Below are positions 33,822-43,477 of a stretch of DNA of 64,000 nt, piece after piece. The stretch lies in NCBI GenBank assembly GCA_910577165.1, contig CAJTLX010000001.1, positions 124,001-188,000 on the forward strand, written 5' to 3'. Position 1 is the first letter of the stretch. Each line of letters starts with the position of its first letter. The translations under genes and the position numbers were made by a program. The DNA is from an uncultured Lachnospiraceae bacterium. Its GTDB lineage: Bacteria > Bacillota > Clostridia > Lachnospirales > Lachnospiraceae. The notes beneath the pieces are model-generated. The model was not told the DNA's origin and ran no database searches. It saw nothing but the letters and a program-made list of their open reading frames with translations.

Positions 33822-34943
33822 TTAAAAGCCATATCTTTCGTTCTTCTCAACTACAATCTTGATCTCGCCATTCTCACCGATATGAGTCGTGTTTGCCCGG
33901 ATTGTATCACGGCTCTCCACAATACAGTTCTCAATATAGGTATTGTCGCCAATATGAACATCATTTAAGATAATCGAATTCTTAATTGTACAGTTATTGC
34001 CAACGTAAACCTCTTTAAACAGCACAGAATTTTCCACTACACCGTTGATAATACAGCCGCTTGAAACAAGGCTGTTTTTCACAACCGCGCCCGGATTGTA
34101 CTTTGCTGGCGGGAGATCGTCGATCTTGGAATATATATCCGGATACTGCTTGAAGAAATAATCGCGGATATCCTTCTTGAGGAAATCCATATTTGTTTTG
34201 TAGTAGGATTCCACACTCGCAATATTGCTCCAGTAGTCCGTCATCTCGTAGGAATAGATTCTCTTCAAATCTATGTAACGAACGAGTACGTCCTTTACAA
34301 AGTCTGTGCGGTCTTCCTCCATCGCCTTCTCAATCATCTCAATCAGCTGTCTTCTGCGAATAACATAAACACCGGTCGAGATCAGATTTGATGCCACTAC
34401 AAGCGGCTTCTCCTGGAAGCGTGTAATACGCCCGTCCTCGTCCGTCTGCACCACGCCAAAGCGCGTGCAGTCCTCATCGCTGTCCATCGCCTTTGTCACA
34501 ATAGTGATATCCGCCTTCTTCTCGATATGGTATTCCAGAAGCTTATTATAATCCAGCTTGTAAACACCATCACCGGACGCAATCACCACATACGGCTCAT
34601 GGCTGTTGCGCAGGAACGTAAGATTCTGCGCGATCGCATCCGCCGTGCCGCGATACCAAAAACCATTGTCCGCCGTGATCGTTGGATTAAACACGTACAG
34701 ACCACCCTGTTTTCTTCCGAAATCCCACCATTTCGACGAGCTCAGGTGCTCGTTTAAGGAGCGGGAATTATACTGGGTCAGCACCGCTACCTTCTGGATA
34801 TGGGAGTTTGACATATTGCTAAGTACAAAGTCGATCCCCCTGTAGCTGCCGGCAACAGGCATCGCCGCAATCGCACGTTTGTTTGACAGTTCACGCATCC
34901 GGCTGGAATTGCCCCCGGCTAAAATAATTCCTATCGCTCTCAT
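33822..34943 (-). CDS. glgD: ADP-glucose pyrophosphorylase regulatory subunit GlgD
   Basis: The 373-residue protein has the GlgC-type fold, but its N-terminal nucleotide loop reads GGNSSRMRELSNKRAIAAMP instead of the catalytic GGxGxRL pattern, which is typical of GlgD. A left-handed beta-helix with hexapeptides (CTIKNSIILNDVHIGDNTYI) forms the C-terminus. In Firmicutes GlgD binds GlgC and raises activity for glycogen synthesis. Its start overlaps the glgC stop by 4 nt (ATGA), giving translational coupling and equal amounts. Confidence 0.95.
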   Translation of the reverse strand: MRAIGIILAGGNSSRMRELSNKRAIAAMPVAGSYRGIDFVLSNMSNSHIQKVAVLTQYNSRSLNEHLSSSKWWDFGRKQGGLYVFNPTITADNGFWYRGTADAIAQNLTFLRNSHEPYVVIASGDGVYKLDYNKLLEYHIEKKADITIVTKAMDSDEDCTRFGVVQTDEDGRITRFQEKPLVVASNLISTGVYVIRRRQLIEMIEKAMEEDRTDFVKDVLVRYIDLKRIYSYEMTDYWSNIASVESYYKTNMDFLKKDIRDYFFKQYPDIYSKIDDLPPAKYNPGAVVKNSLVSSGCIINGVVENSVLFKEVYVGNNCTIKNSIILNDVHIGDNTYIENCIVESRDTIRANTTHIGENGEIKIVVEKNERYGF

Positions 34944-36214
34944 TTCAAGTCACCTGCCTTAATAATACTTTCACCGCTCTTCAGGATGCCGCTCGGGTAA
35001 TCATCCAATGTCGTTCCGCCGGAAATCGCGGTATTCTTTCCAATCCTTACATTGTTCGGCACAACCGAATCCTCACCGATTGTCACCAATCCATCAGTAT
35101 AAATCTTAGGGAACTTCACGTTCGGCACTTCCTCGCCCACGCCAAGCTCACACTCAAAGCCGATCACACAGTTCTCGGCAATGATCGCCTTGTTTATCTT
35201 CGTGTTATCGCCAATCTCAGTGTTCTTCATAATAATGGAATCGCGCACCACCGCGCCTTTTCCGATCGTCACACCTGCGCCGATCACAGAATTATAAACT
35301 TTTCCATAAATTTCGGTGCCCTCACCGATAATACAGCGCTCAATCACAGCGTCCTCCGCTATGTACTGCGGCGGAATGACATCGCTCTTGGTGTAGATCT
35401 TCCAGAACTCCTCATAGAGATTGAATTCCGGCACAATGTCGATAAGTTCCATATTTGATTCCCAGTAAGACTGCAATGTCCCTACATCCTTCCAGTAACC
35501 GTTGTACTCGTAGGCGAAGACACGTTTTCCATTGCCATGGCAGTACGGAATGATATGTTTGCCGAAATCGCAGCCCGGTTGCTCCGAGAGATCGATAAGT
35601 GCCTGACGCAGCACCTTCCATGTAAAGATATAGATACCCATTGAGGCAAGATTGCTCCTTGGCTTCGGCGGCTTCTCCTCGAACTCAAGGATGCGCTTGG
35701 TCTCGTCCGTGATCACAACGCCAAAACGACTCGCTTCCTCCATCGGTACCGGCAGCGTCGCAATTGTGATATCCGCCTTGTTCGACTTGTGGAAATCGAG
35801 CATCACTTCGTAATCCATCTTGTAAATATGATCACCGCCAAGAATCAGTACATATTCTGGATTATAGTATTCCATATACTTTAAATTCTGATAGATTGCA
35901 TTCGCTGTACCAGTATACCACTCCGCGTTCGTACTCTTCTCATATGGCGGGAGAATAGAAACACCGCCGATATTGCGATCCAAATCCCACGGAATACCAA
36001 TCCCAATATGCGTATTTAATCTTAATGGCTGATACTGTGTCAGAACACCTACCGTGTCCACACCGGAGTTAATACAATTACTCAGCGGAAAATCGATAAT
36101 ACGATATTTCCCGCCAAAGGCCACTGCCGGCTTCGCAATGCTTGAAGTCAAAACACCAAGCCTTGAGCCTTGTCCGCCTGCCAAAAGCATGGCGATCATT
36201 TCTTTCTTAATCAC
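34940..36214 (-). CDS. glgC: glucose-1-phosphate adenylyltransferase catalytic subunit
   Basis: The 424-residue enzyme makes ADP-glucose from ATP and glucose-1-phosphate, the first committed step to glycogen. The catalytic loop AGGQGSRLGVLT, the binding stretch KPAVAFGGKYRIIDFPLSNC (here intact) and the substrate motif EFEEKPPKPRSNLASMGIYI are present, followed by the beta-helix domain. It is the first gene of glgC-glgD. The other glycogen genes (glgA, glgB, glgP) are not in the window. Confidence 0.96.
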   Translation of the reverse strand: MIKKEMIAMLLAGGQGSRLGVLTSSIAKPAVAFGGKYRIIDFPLSNCINSGVDTVGVLTQYQPLRLNTHIGIGIPWDLDRNIGGVSILPPYEKSTNAEWYTGTANAIYQNLKYMEYYNPEYVLILGGDHIYKMDYEVMLDFHKSNKADITIATLPVPMEEASRFGVVITDETKRILEFEEKPPKPRSNLASMGIYIFTWKVLRQALIDLSEQPGCDFGKHIIPYCHGNGKRVFAYEYNGYWKDVGTLQSYWESNMELIDIVPEFNLYEEFWKIYTKSDVIPPQYIAEDAVIERCIIGEGTEIYGKVYNSVIGAGVTIGKGAVVRDSIIMKNTEIGDNTKINKAIIAENCVIGFECELGVGEEVPNVKFPKIYTDGLVTIGEDSVVPNNVRIGKNTAISGGTTLDDYPSGILKSGESIIKAGDLK

Positions 36215-36439
36215 GCTATCACCTCTTGTCGCATTTTACTTGATATTATGCCGGATTCTATATCATACATAAACTTAGAAGATACCAAAATCCACGGCTT
36301 TTAAATATCCACTACTATTATACCACAAAATTCAAAAAAGAAAAGCAAAATTAACATATATTTTCAGATTTAACAAAGTTTTTTTGTGGAATATTCCGCA
36401 AATTATCTGAAAAACGTTTTCGTGGTTCTACAGCTAGTA

Positions 36440-37135
36440 TTATATGCGTTTCGCGCAGATCTCATTCAGGCAACATTTATCACAATAGGGACTTGTTCTT
36501 GCTGTACAAACCGCTCTGCCATGAGCAACTAACCGGTGACAAAAATCATTTCCCTCCGTTTCTGGAATTATTTTCCATAAGGTCATCTCAACCTTTTTTG
36601 GTTCCCTTACCCCATCCACAAGTCCCATTCGATTCACCAGGCGAATACAGTGGGTATCCGTCACAATCGCGGGTTTCCCAAATACATCCCCCATAATGAG
36701 ATTTGCACTTTTGCGGCCGACACCCGGCAGTGAGAGAAGTGCGTTAAAATCATCCGGCACGTTCCCCCCATATTTTTCCAATAAAACTTTCATGCAGGCA
36801 CTGATATCCCTCGCCTTACTATGTCCCAGCCCACAGGGTCTTACAATCTCCTCGATCTCATCCACGGGCGCGGCGGCAAGCGATGTCACATCCGGAAATT
36901 TTTCATAGAGCTTTACCACTACCACATTGACGCGCGCATCCGTACACTGGGCAGCCAGCCGAACACTTACCAAAAGTTTCCATGCCTCATCATAATCTAA
37001 GGTGCAGTCTATCTCCGGATATTCCCATTTTAAGCGTTCGATCACCGTAAGTGCCAGCTTTCTTTTCGCAGTGATATTCTTTATCGCCGTTTTTTTCCGG
37101 TCATTCTTTTTTTGATCAATTTTTTTCGTTTCCAT
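36440..37135 (-). CDS. nth: endonuclease III
   Basis: The 231-residue DNA glycosylase/AP lyase removes oxidised pyrimidines. The helix-hairpin-helix LPGVGRKSAN carries catalytic Lys142, and the conserved Asp160 is in VTDTHC. The iron-sulfur cluster cysteines are 210, 218, 221 and 227; the first gap is seven residues (TARTSPY) rather than the usual six. The N-terminus has about 20 extra lysine-rich residues (METKKIDQKKNDRKKTAIKN) before the normal start, and no strong ribosome site is seen, though no inner ATG offers a better choice. Confidence 0.93.
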   Translation of the reverse strand: METKKIDQKKNDRKKTAIKNITAKRKLALTVIERLKWEYPEIDCTLDYDEAWKLLVSVRLAAQCTDARVNVVVVKLYEKFPDVTSLAAAPVDEIEEIVRPCGLGHSKARDISACMKVLLEKYGGNVPDDFNALLSLPGVGRKSANLIMGDVFGKPAIVTDTHCIRLVNRMGLVDGVREPKKVEMTLWKIIPETEGNDFCHRLVAHGRAVCTARTSPYCDKCCLNEICAKRI

Positions 37136-37283
37136 AATTACGCGCTTGCTTTCTGTTCTTCCTTTCTCTCTTATTTTCAGCTATGCTGCAACCACTTTTG
37201 GGAGCAGATAACATTCAATGGTATTTTATCATATCGCACTGCAAAAGAAAACAAAAAAGAAAATCGGCGATCGAAATACTTCC

Positions 37284-38063
37284 TTATATTAAAATACCTT
37301 TTTTCTTTCTTTTTCCCATCCCTAAAAAGCCAAGCAAAAGCAAAATCACTCCGATGGGCGCGAGATAAATTGAGGCGCACGCCGCCTGCAGTTCCTCCGG
37401 GTAACGCCCCATCATTACGGAGAGCGGCTTGATCTCCTCATTCCTCGGCAGAAGAATCATTGCCGGCTCAATAATATTCCAGCTCTCGCAGAACAACAGC
37501 ACAGCGGCAGCAGCGATCGTCCCCTTAATCTGTGGCAGCACAATCCGAAGCAGCAGCACAAAAAATGAGTTGGTCTCCAATCTGGTCGCATCAATCAGTT
37601 CCGCCGAAATCAATTTTAGATTCTGTCGAAGCAAAAATACCGTTAACGGCGAAAGCATAAGCGGAAGATATAAAGCTCTTGGCGTGTCAATCCATTTAAG
37701 CGATTGCATTAGCAGGTATTGCCCTAGGATTGTGGACTGTGCGGGCAGCATCATAATCACAATATAAATAAAAAAGAGTGAATCTCGCCCCTTGAAGGTC
37801 ACTTTCGCGAACAGATAGGCGACCGGAACCGACAGTACAAGCCCACCAACCGTAATTACCGCCGCATAAAAAAATGAATTGTGCAATGCCACAATATAGG
37901 ATGGATAATCGTGAAGCAGTATTTGATACTGCAAAACCCCAAACCCCTCCGATGTCTGAAAAGAAGAAAATATCACATAAAGTGCAGGAAGAGCGAAAAT
38001 TGCCGCCGTCAAATAAAGAATCCCCCGTATTATATAATCGCCTTTTGTTTGTTTTGCCCTCAT
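37284..38063 (-). CDS. carbohydrate ABC permease, MalG-like (CUT1)
   Basis: The 259-residue membrane protein has six hydrophobic segments and the EAA-loop ELIDATRLETNSFFVLLLRI before VLPQIKGTIAAAAVL, as in MalG-type sugar permeases. RBS GGGAGGAAAG precedes the ATG. Its partner (MalF-like) immediately upstream is broken and the solute-binding protein gene is fused or lost, so this permease is probably left without a working transporter, although its own frame is intact. Confidence 0.88.
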   Translation of the reverse strand: MRAKQTKGDYIIRGILYLTAAIFALPALYVIFSSFQTSEGFGVLQYQILLHDYPSYIVALHNSFFYAAVITVGGLVLSVPVAYLFAKVTFKGRDSLFFIYIVIMMLPAQSTILGQYLLMQSLKWIDTPRALYLPLMLSPLTVFLLRQNLKLISAELIDATRLETNSFFVLLLRIVLPQIKGTIAAAAVLLFCESWNIIEPAMILLPRNEEIKPLSVMMGRYPEELQAACASIYLAPIGVILLLLGFLGMGKRKKKGILI

Positions 38064-38082
38064 TCTTTCCTCCCCCCAATTC

Positions 38083-39444
38083 TCAGTCCAAAACTTCGGA
38101 AAATTTTCCCTCTACCCGATAAAGCACAAATATAATCAGCGCGATCACTGCCGTAAGTAGGATGGTCACTACTGAGAGCGTCGGATAATTCATTTTTAGG
38201 AATTGATTATTCATATAATATTGAAGCATATACGCAATATCCTTTGGATATTTTGTTTCGCCATAATACAGGTAACTTTCCTTAAAAATTTTTAATGAAC
38301 TCGTAAAGGCATACATCAATACCAATAAAAGATTTGATCTCATAAGCGGCAGCGCGATCCGCCGGGTGCAGACACCGCGCGATGCTCCATCCAGTTTTGC
38401 CGCCTCATAAAGTTCCTCCGGAATGCGGTCAAGTGCCGCCAGCAATACCAGCATACAAAGCCCCGAATATTTCCACAGATAAATCAGATAAATTGGAAAT
38501 ATATACTAAAAATTTCCAAAAATATGGCTGCGCATCAAATCATAATAATACATCTGTTTAAATACCTTATGCCATGCCAACACAATTCCCGCAGTCGGCA
38601 CAAGCACAGGCATGGCAAGAAGGATGCGAAGCAGCCCTGTCCGCTGTCTTAAGCGATGCAGGGAGAGCGCGATACTAATCAATCCTTCCGATGGACTAAC
38701 GCCAAAAAGATAACCACCCTCCACCACCATATTCAAAAGATTGCCCATACTGTCAAAGGATACCTTTTTTACTACTTTCTCTTTTTCCTGATCATACTCA
38801 TACAAATAATATTTGTCTTCCTCCCATCCATAAAAGAAAAGTCTTCCATCCTCGGAAACGTACTCCGCTACAATATGCGCAAAATCTAATATTTCATATT
38901 TTCCATTTGACGTATCAATACAATATATTTGTTCACCAAAATCTTCAAACTCCTGACTACCAAAAGCAAAAAAAGTTTCCGCATTTTCTTCTTTAAATGG
39001 TAGGGCAAGAACATAGAGTTTTCCATTTAAAGCAACCATATTGCGGATTAAGTGAAACGATATTTGATTTTGAATAATACTTATACCCTCTACTAAAAAA
39101 TTTCTATTATCGGTTAATTTTACTATTGCTGATTTTTCATAATCATATGCGTATACCTTATTATTATCCGTACATATATTTCTATAAAAAGATACTAATG
39201 GTAATTCTCTTTTTTCATTCCCTTCTTTATTAAAAATATACATTTCCGCATTTGCACTACTACAAAGCATCATTCCATCTGTACAAATTGTAAATGCTTC
39301 AAAACCTTCTGGCATAGAAATCCCTTCAAAAGAAATTGTTTCATAATTTGAACAGTCAAAAATAATCTCTTTTCCTTCCGCTTTGCCACATCCCCCACAT
39401 ATAACACAAATAACAAAGATTACAAATAAACATTTAATCCCCAA
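38083..39444 (-). pseudogene. lipoprotein/MalF-like permease fusion with in-frame stop
   Basis: The frame opens with an export signal (MGIKCLFVIFVICVICGGCG) and about 240 residues of a propeller-like extracellular protein, then after YLFGVSPSEG changes abruptly to permease sequence (LHRLRQRTGLLRILLAMPVL, PTAGIVLAWHKVF). A TAG at 38506-38508 interrupts it, and the same frame continues with YLIYLWKYSGLCMLVLLAAL and the EAA loop ELYEAAKLDGASRGV to 38083. Thus a deletion joined two genes, and a nonsense mutation followed. The MalF-like protein lacks its first two helices. Confidence 0.85.
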
Positions 39445-39535
39445 AATATTTCTCTCCTTTCCATAAATACCGCCCTTACCAAATACTGGATAAGAGCGGT
39501 ATTACATCCCGGTATTAATGCAAAAATAAATTATA

Positions 39536-39874
39536 TTAATAAGCAGGATGATTTACAATCTTAGTACTACATTTACTATGTGCTATTGTACACGTATACG
39601 AAGACGTACCTGTAACCGTTTTACAAGAAGAGCAACGAATTGTATGCTCATAGACTAAACCCGAAATTAAACATACATATCCTCCTGTAGCTGTATGTGA
39701 ACCTTGCGACATATTTGTCACGTATTTTCCACATTCATAGCTACGAATTGTATTGTCACATATTCTCCCATCTGGTCTTGTATGTGCTGCCATCACTCCC
39801 ATCGGCACTGTCGCAAAGGTCATTGCCATCGCCATTGCTGCTGCAACCTTCTTTAACAATTTATTCTTTACCAT
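39536..39874 (-). CDS. small secreted cysteine-rich protein
   Basis: The product (112 residues) has a signal peptide (MVKNKLLKKVAAAMAMAMTF, cleavage near VMA-AHT). The mature part has eight Cys arranged partly as C-x2-C (IRCSSCKTVTG) and C-x6-C, and is rich in Thr/Ser, so disulfides or a zinc-ribbon-like fold are possible. The start at 39874 follows GGAGGTGAAAGAA. It lies directly after a collapsed XRE/TPR regulator gene and may be a secreted effector or signal linked to it, but no family was recognised. Confidence 0.7.
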   Translation of the reverse strand: MVKNKLLKKVAAAMAMAMTFATVPMGVMAAHTRPDGRICDNTIRSYECGKYVTNMSQGSHTATGGYVCLISGLVYEHTIRCSSCKTVTGTSSYTCTIAHSKCSTKIVNHPAY

Positions 39875-40118
39875 TTCTTTCACCTCCTTCTTTTTCCGTA
39901 TCTATAGCCACGTTTCTCAGGCATCGCGATTACTTTAATTTGTATTTTATCATACCCATTCTCCTTTTTACAGGTCATAAACACAGATATCCACTAATCT
40001 TTTTAAAAATTTATTTCTATTTTTTACTAAATATTCTCTTTTATTTCCTATTTCAAGTCAAACCTCCCCTTTTTCTTCAAAATTTTCCAATTCAAACATA
40101 TATCTGTAATGTGATCAG

Positions 40119-40544
40119 CTAATTTTCTAATTCCTCCAATTGGAAAAGAGCCAGCTTCAGCCCTTTTTCATCTTCTATCATCTTCGCAAGCAACGCACAA
40201 ATAATGTAGTCAAGTTCTATCCTTTCTTTTTTCTGAAATAGAAGCTCCGAATTTTCCTTCCACATTTTCTCTTGATAAAATACCTTCATATAGTAAATTC
40301 CTGCCAATGTATTCAAAGTGTTTTTCTCAATGCAATATAAAATTGCTCGGTCACATTCTTCAATTGCCTCCTGGTATCTGCCCTGATTTCCAATCCAGCG
40401 AATATAGTTTGCATCCACCATCTCACGCATCTGTTTTAAGATCCCCCCAAGAAAATAATCTTCCCTTGTAAGTGGGGCTATCTTAATCTTCTCCCCCGGC
40501 TTTCCTATCCATCTCTCATATCTTTGTCTTATTTCCTCCCTCAC
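40119..40544 (-). pseudogene. collapsed XRE/TPR regulator pair
   Basis: The 141-residue frame joins two halves. Residues 1-41 (MREEIRQRYERWIGKPGEKI ... LGGILKQMRE) match the N-terminus of the regulator at 42015-43052. The rest (NYIRWIGNQGRYQEAIEECD, KNTLNTLAGIYYMK) matches the C-terminus of the regulator at 41071-42072. The joint lies in ATGCGTGAGATGG, where both ancestors have a CGxGA. It therefore records a deletion spanning a tandem regulator pair like its neighbour. The helix-turn-helix and most TPRs are gone. Confidence 0.8.
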
Positions 40545-40905
40545 GCGCCTCTCTTCCTTTCTCTAATTTACATTTTATTCCGTTTTTTCAGCAACTTTAG
40601 ATTTTTAGCGATCTTAATTTCCTTGGTAAGCTTAACTTCCCCGAATAGTTTTATACAATCAAAAATATATCATATTTTCCTGTTTCTGTCAATTAATTCC
40701 TATATTTCCTTTTATTCTCTATTTTATTTTGCAAATATTCTTGTATTTTCTACCTGTAAACATATTATTCTTCCAAATATTCCTATTTTCTAAAAATTTC
40801 TGCAAAAAAATTTCTTAATTTAAGTGCATTTTCGTAATAATGCCATGGTAATTTATCAAAATTCTGTTATACTTGTCGTAAATCTTTAATGAAAGGAGTA
40901 TTTTC
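40545..40905. other. gene-free AT-rich stretch before the peptide gene
   Basis: No coding frame was accepted here. A TATACT box at 40868-40873, 32 bp before the peptide start, is the only promoter-like element, and its -35 region is poor, so activation by a regulator is plausible. Confidence 0.4.
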
Positions 40906-41070
40906 ATGCGACACTTTATTTCAAAATCCATCGTTTCCCTTTTGATTGCGGCAGGATTCCTTCTTGTTGTAAGTACTTTTTCCAGCGAGACAGAAACTAA
41001 GGCTTCCCAGGAATTTCACTCTTCCAACCTTATGCTGGCAGATGACTGGGAATGTAACGATTTTATTTAA
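40906..41070 (+). CDS. 54-residue exported peptide, candidate quorum-sensing pro-peptide
   Basis: An AAAGGAG site precedes ATG at 40906. The peptide has a basic start (MRHFISKSIV), a hydrophobic export segment (SLLIAAGFLLVVSTF), a polar linker and a C-terminus NLMLADDWECNDFI. This is the layout of Phr, PapR and QSP pro-peptides, which are exported, cut and re-imported to bind TPR regulators. Its stop codon directly abuts the stop of the convergent XRE/TPR regulator (TAA at 41068-41070, regulator stop at 41071), a tight pairing. No sequence family was recognised, so the role is inferred from size, signal and context. Confidence 0.65.
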   Translation: MRHFISKSIVSLLIAAGFLLVVSTFSSETETKASQEFHSSNLMLADDWECNDFI

Positions 41071-42072
41071 CTAAGAAATTATTTTTTTCAGGGCAGAAAG
41101 TGCCTTCTCGCTTCCTTTCCTGTCATGAACCAACTCCGCAAGCAGCGCACATTTTATGTAATCAAGTTTAATCTCATTCATTGAGTACAGAGGTTCTGTA
41201 AATAGCAAAGCCTCCGTCCCATCCATCTGATCTTCTCTCCAGTCCGGGTATTCTGACCGATTTTCTCTCAATTTTTGCATATTGTACGCTCTTGCGTAGT
41301 AAAGACCGGGAAGCGTGTTGAGCGTATCCCTTTTTAAACATTCTTCGATCGCCCTGTCACATTCGATAATCGCCTCCCGATGCTTTCCTTCCTCCCCGAT
41401 CCACAAAATTAAATTGCGGTTTACCATCTCACGAAGTCCGCTTGGATAACTATTAAATTGTAAGGTCTCATCATTTAACATATTATTTACGGTTTGTAAC
41501 AGTGTAATTGCTTTTTCCGTATCTTTAAGCTTTCCATAACAGCTGGCAATATTGCAGACTATTACAATTTCTTCCGGAAGCAGCACTTCATAGGAAAATA
41601 ACCGGGTTCCATAGGAATGCACGGTCATTTTTAACGCCTCTTCCATCAATTCCAATGCCTCTTCCACACTAATATGCCCAAGCTGCTGATCAATCAGCGC
41701 GTGTGTTCGAATCAGATACTGTCTATTTGTTATATATTCAAGTGACAATTCCTGTTCCATCTGTTCTAACAGATTTTCTGCCTGCGAATAATTATTTAAT
41801 GTAATCTCCCTCTTTAATCTCCGCTTCATCTCTAATACCCGATAATCCGCGGTCTTCAAATACGGTGTACAAAAACAATTCTCTTTTCCGAGTCGCCGCA
41901 TAATTTCGTGCATTGTCCGATAATTGGGACGCTGCTTTCCGCATTCAATTCTTGAGAGTGTTTCTACAGAAAAGCATTTTTCTCCAAATTCATTATAACA
42001 CAGTTCTTCCTGTGTCAATCCAACAGCTTTTCTGGATCGATAGATAAATTGTCCAATATTATATTCTCCCAT
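41071..42072 (-). CDS. XRE/TPR transcriptional regulator, RRNPP-like (regulator 1)
   Basis: The 333-residue protein has an N-terminal XRE helix-turn-helix (residues 7-65: FIYRSRKAVGLTQEELCYNE, SVETLSRIECGKQRP) and then TPR-type helical repeats to the end (SQAENLLEQMEQELSLEYIT, DTEKAITLLQTVNNMLNDET, GKHREAIIECDRAIEECLKR). This is the build of peptide-binding RRNPP regulators such as PlcR, Rgg and QssR. Its RBS AAGGAGGAAG lies inside the end of regulator 2, with a 58-nt gene overlap, so the two are co-translated. Confidence 0.82.
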   Translation of the reverse strand: MGEYNIGQFIYRSRKAVGLTQEELCYNEFGEKCFSVETLSRIECGKQRPNYRTMHEIMRRLGKENCFCTPYLKTADYRVLEMKRRLKREITLNNYSQAENLLEQMEQELSLEYITNRQYLIRTHALIDQQLGHISVEEALELMEEALKMTVHSYGTRLFSYEVLLPEEIVIVCNIASCYGKLKDTEKAITLLQTVNNMLNDETLQFNSYPSGLREMVNRNLILWIGEEGKHREAIIECDRAIEECLKRDTLNTLPGLYYARAYNMQKLRENRSEYPDWREDQMDGTEALLFTEPLYSMNEIKLDYIKCALLAELVHDRKGSEKALSALKKIIS

Positions 42073-43052
42073 TTTACTTCCTCCTTAAGCCAGCGCACTC
42101 TTTCTAACACATTGCACATCTGACCATGTACAAGATCAAGCGCGATCAGATATTGCATATCTCTTCCCATCTGTTCATATGCTTCCTTATTCTCCTCGTT
42201 CTTCCACAATTCATAACAATTTTTGCCGCGCTCCTCCAACAATTCTCTTAGCCATTTCATTCTCATACTTTCCTGCAGCAGCGTGATGGCGGTACTTAAA
42301 ATCTGCACTGCCTCCTGGTTTCTTCCCTGCATATGCTCAAAACGACCGTAACACAAACAGAGTTCAGGCAGGATTTCCAGTTTTCGCTCCTCATCCATCC
42401 CCCGACCGTTCTGTGGAAGAAAGACCCCGGTCGCCATGGTATTTTGATACATCAGATGGTAAGTTTGACGCACATATTCCACTTGATTTTTCTGCTTATA
42501 TAATTTTGCCAACTCCCATAAATAATCCATTTCCTCCTGCGTAAAATACAATTTCTGTTGTGTCAGTTCCTCCCAGATTTCTTTATGCTCTCTAGGTAAT
42601 TCACCCTCCCGCAACATAATACAGTATTTTTGCCATTTGCTCCAACAGCCGCAAAACTTTGAGCGGAATTGTCTGTCATACTCCGCAAGATATTTCCCGG
42701 CTTCCGCCAGCCTTTCTGTCTTCCATAATTCTATAATATTATCCCGTTTACACTGCTGTTCATACTCAAGGTTTGTGGAATAGAATTCGAATTTGTTCAC
42801 AGATTTCCCCATTCGGGTTAGATATGCACCAGTCATCAGAAGACTTGCCTTGATCCCATTTTCCATTGCTGTCATGTCACTCGGCGCACAAATACCTTTT
42901 GATAAATCCTCCAGTGAGATTTGTCGGTGTTCGCGCATTTGTTTTAAGGTCTTTCCAAGCAAAAGCTCCTTTTCCGTCATTTCGCCTACCCGCTTATTCT
43001 CTCCGAGAGTACCCAGCAAAATACGGTATTTCTCTCTTATCTCATCTTTCAT
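42015..43052 (-). CDS. XRE/TPR transcriptional regulator, RRNPP-like (regulator 2)
   Basis: The 345-residue product has an unusual 30-residue lead (MKDEIREKYRILLGTLGENK) before an XRE-like helix-turn-helix (LGKTLKQMREHRQISLEDLS to about residue 84), then helical repeats with TPR character (QEAVQILSTAITLLQESMRM). It is paralogous to regulator 1 in build but divergent. It is the first gene of the pair. The helix-turn-helix is weaker than in regulator 1, so it may act by protein contact. The collapsed gene at 40119 shares its N-terminus, so such pairs were duplicated here. Confidence 0.75.
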   Translation of the reverse strand: MKDEIREKYRILLGTLGENKRVGEMTEKELLLGKTLKQMREHRQISLEDLSKGICAPSDMTAMENGIKASLLMTGAYLTRMGKSVNKFEFYSTNLEYEQQCKRDNIIELWKTERLAEAGKYLAEYDRQFRSKFCGCWSKWQKYCIMLREGELPREHKEIWEELTQQKLYFTQEEMDYLWELAKLYKQKNQVEYVRQTYHLMYQNTMATGVFLPQNGRGMDEERKLEILPELCLCYGRFEHMQGRNQEAVQILSTAITLLQESMRMKWLRELLEERGKNCYELWKNEENKEAYEQMGRDMQYLIALDLVHGQMCNVLERVRWLKEEVKWENIILDNLSIDPEKLLD

Positions 43053-43477
43053 TCATGTTTTCGCCTGCCTTCAAAAATTTGTCACAGGGTACACAACAGC
43101 ACGCAGGAATAAAATTTCAGTCGCCCCGTACAAACGCAAATATACTACGTTTCCGTACCCCTGTCAACGAGACACCCCACCTTATAATAAACCATATTTA
43201 TCCTTTAGCTTTGTTATAATTTAATATTTAGAATTTTATGGTGAAAAATATTAATTTTTAACAAAATTTTTTTGCCTCTTCAGAATTTTTTTGGGATAAG
43301 GTACATTTTATTTCACCACTATTTGCAGTATTTTGCACCTTAAAAGCAGTTTAGTATATTTGTACATTATACTATATCCTTTAACTATAATGCCGCCAAT
43401 AAATGCGCAATCGCATAAAAAAAAGGACTGCCGCCATCAAGCCACAGTCCTCTTTTTTACATATTTTCAGCTATCTC
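43053..43477. other. intergenic region between regulator 2 and the sugar isomerase
   Basis: The region holds the divergent-side leader of regulator 2 (TATAA-containing AT-rich stretch near 43213-43221), no acceptable coding frame, and the isomerase terminator at its right end. Confidence 0.4.
43420..43460 (-). terminator. rho-independent terminator of the sugar isomerase gene
   Basis: On the minus strand AAAGAGGACTG...CAGTCCTTTTTTTT forms a strong stem with a U run, 20 nt after the stop. Confidence 0.85.
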
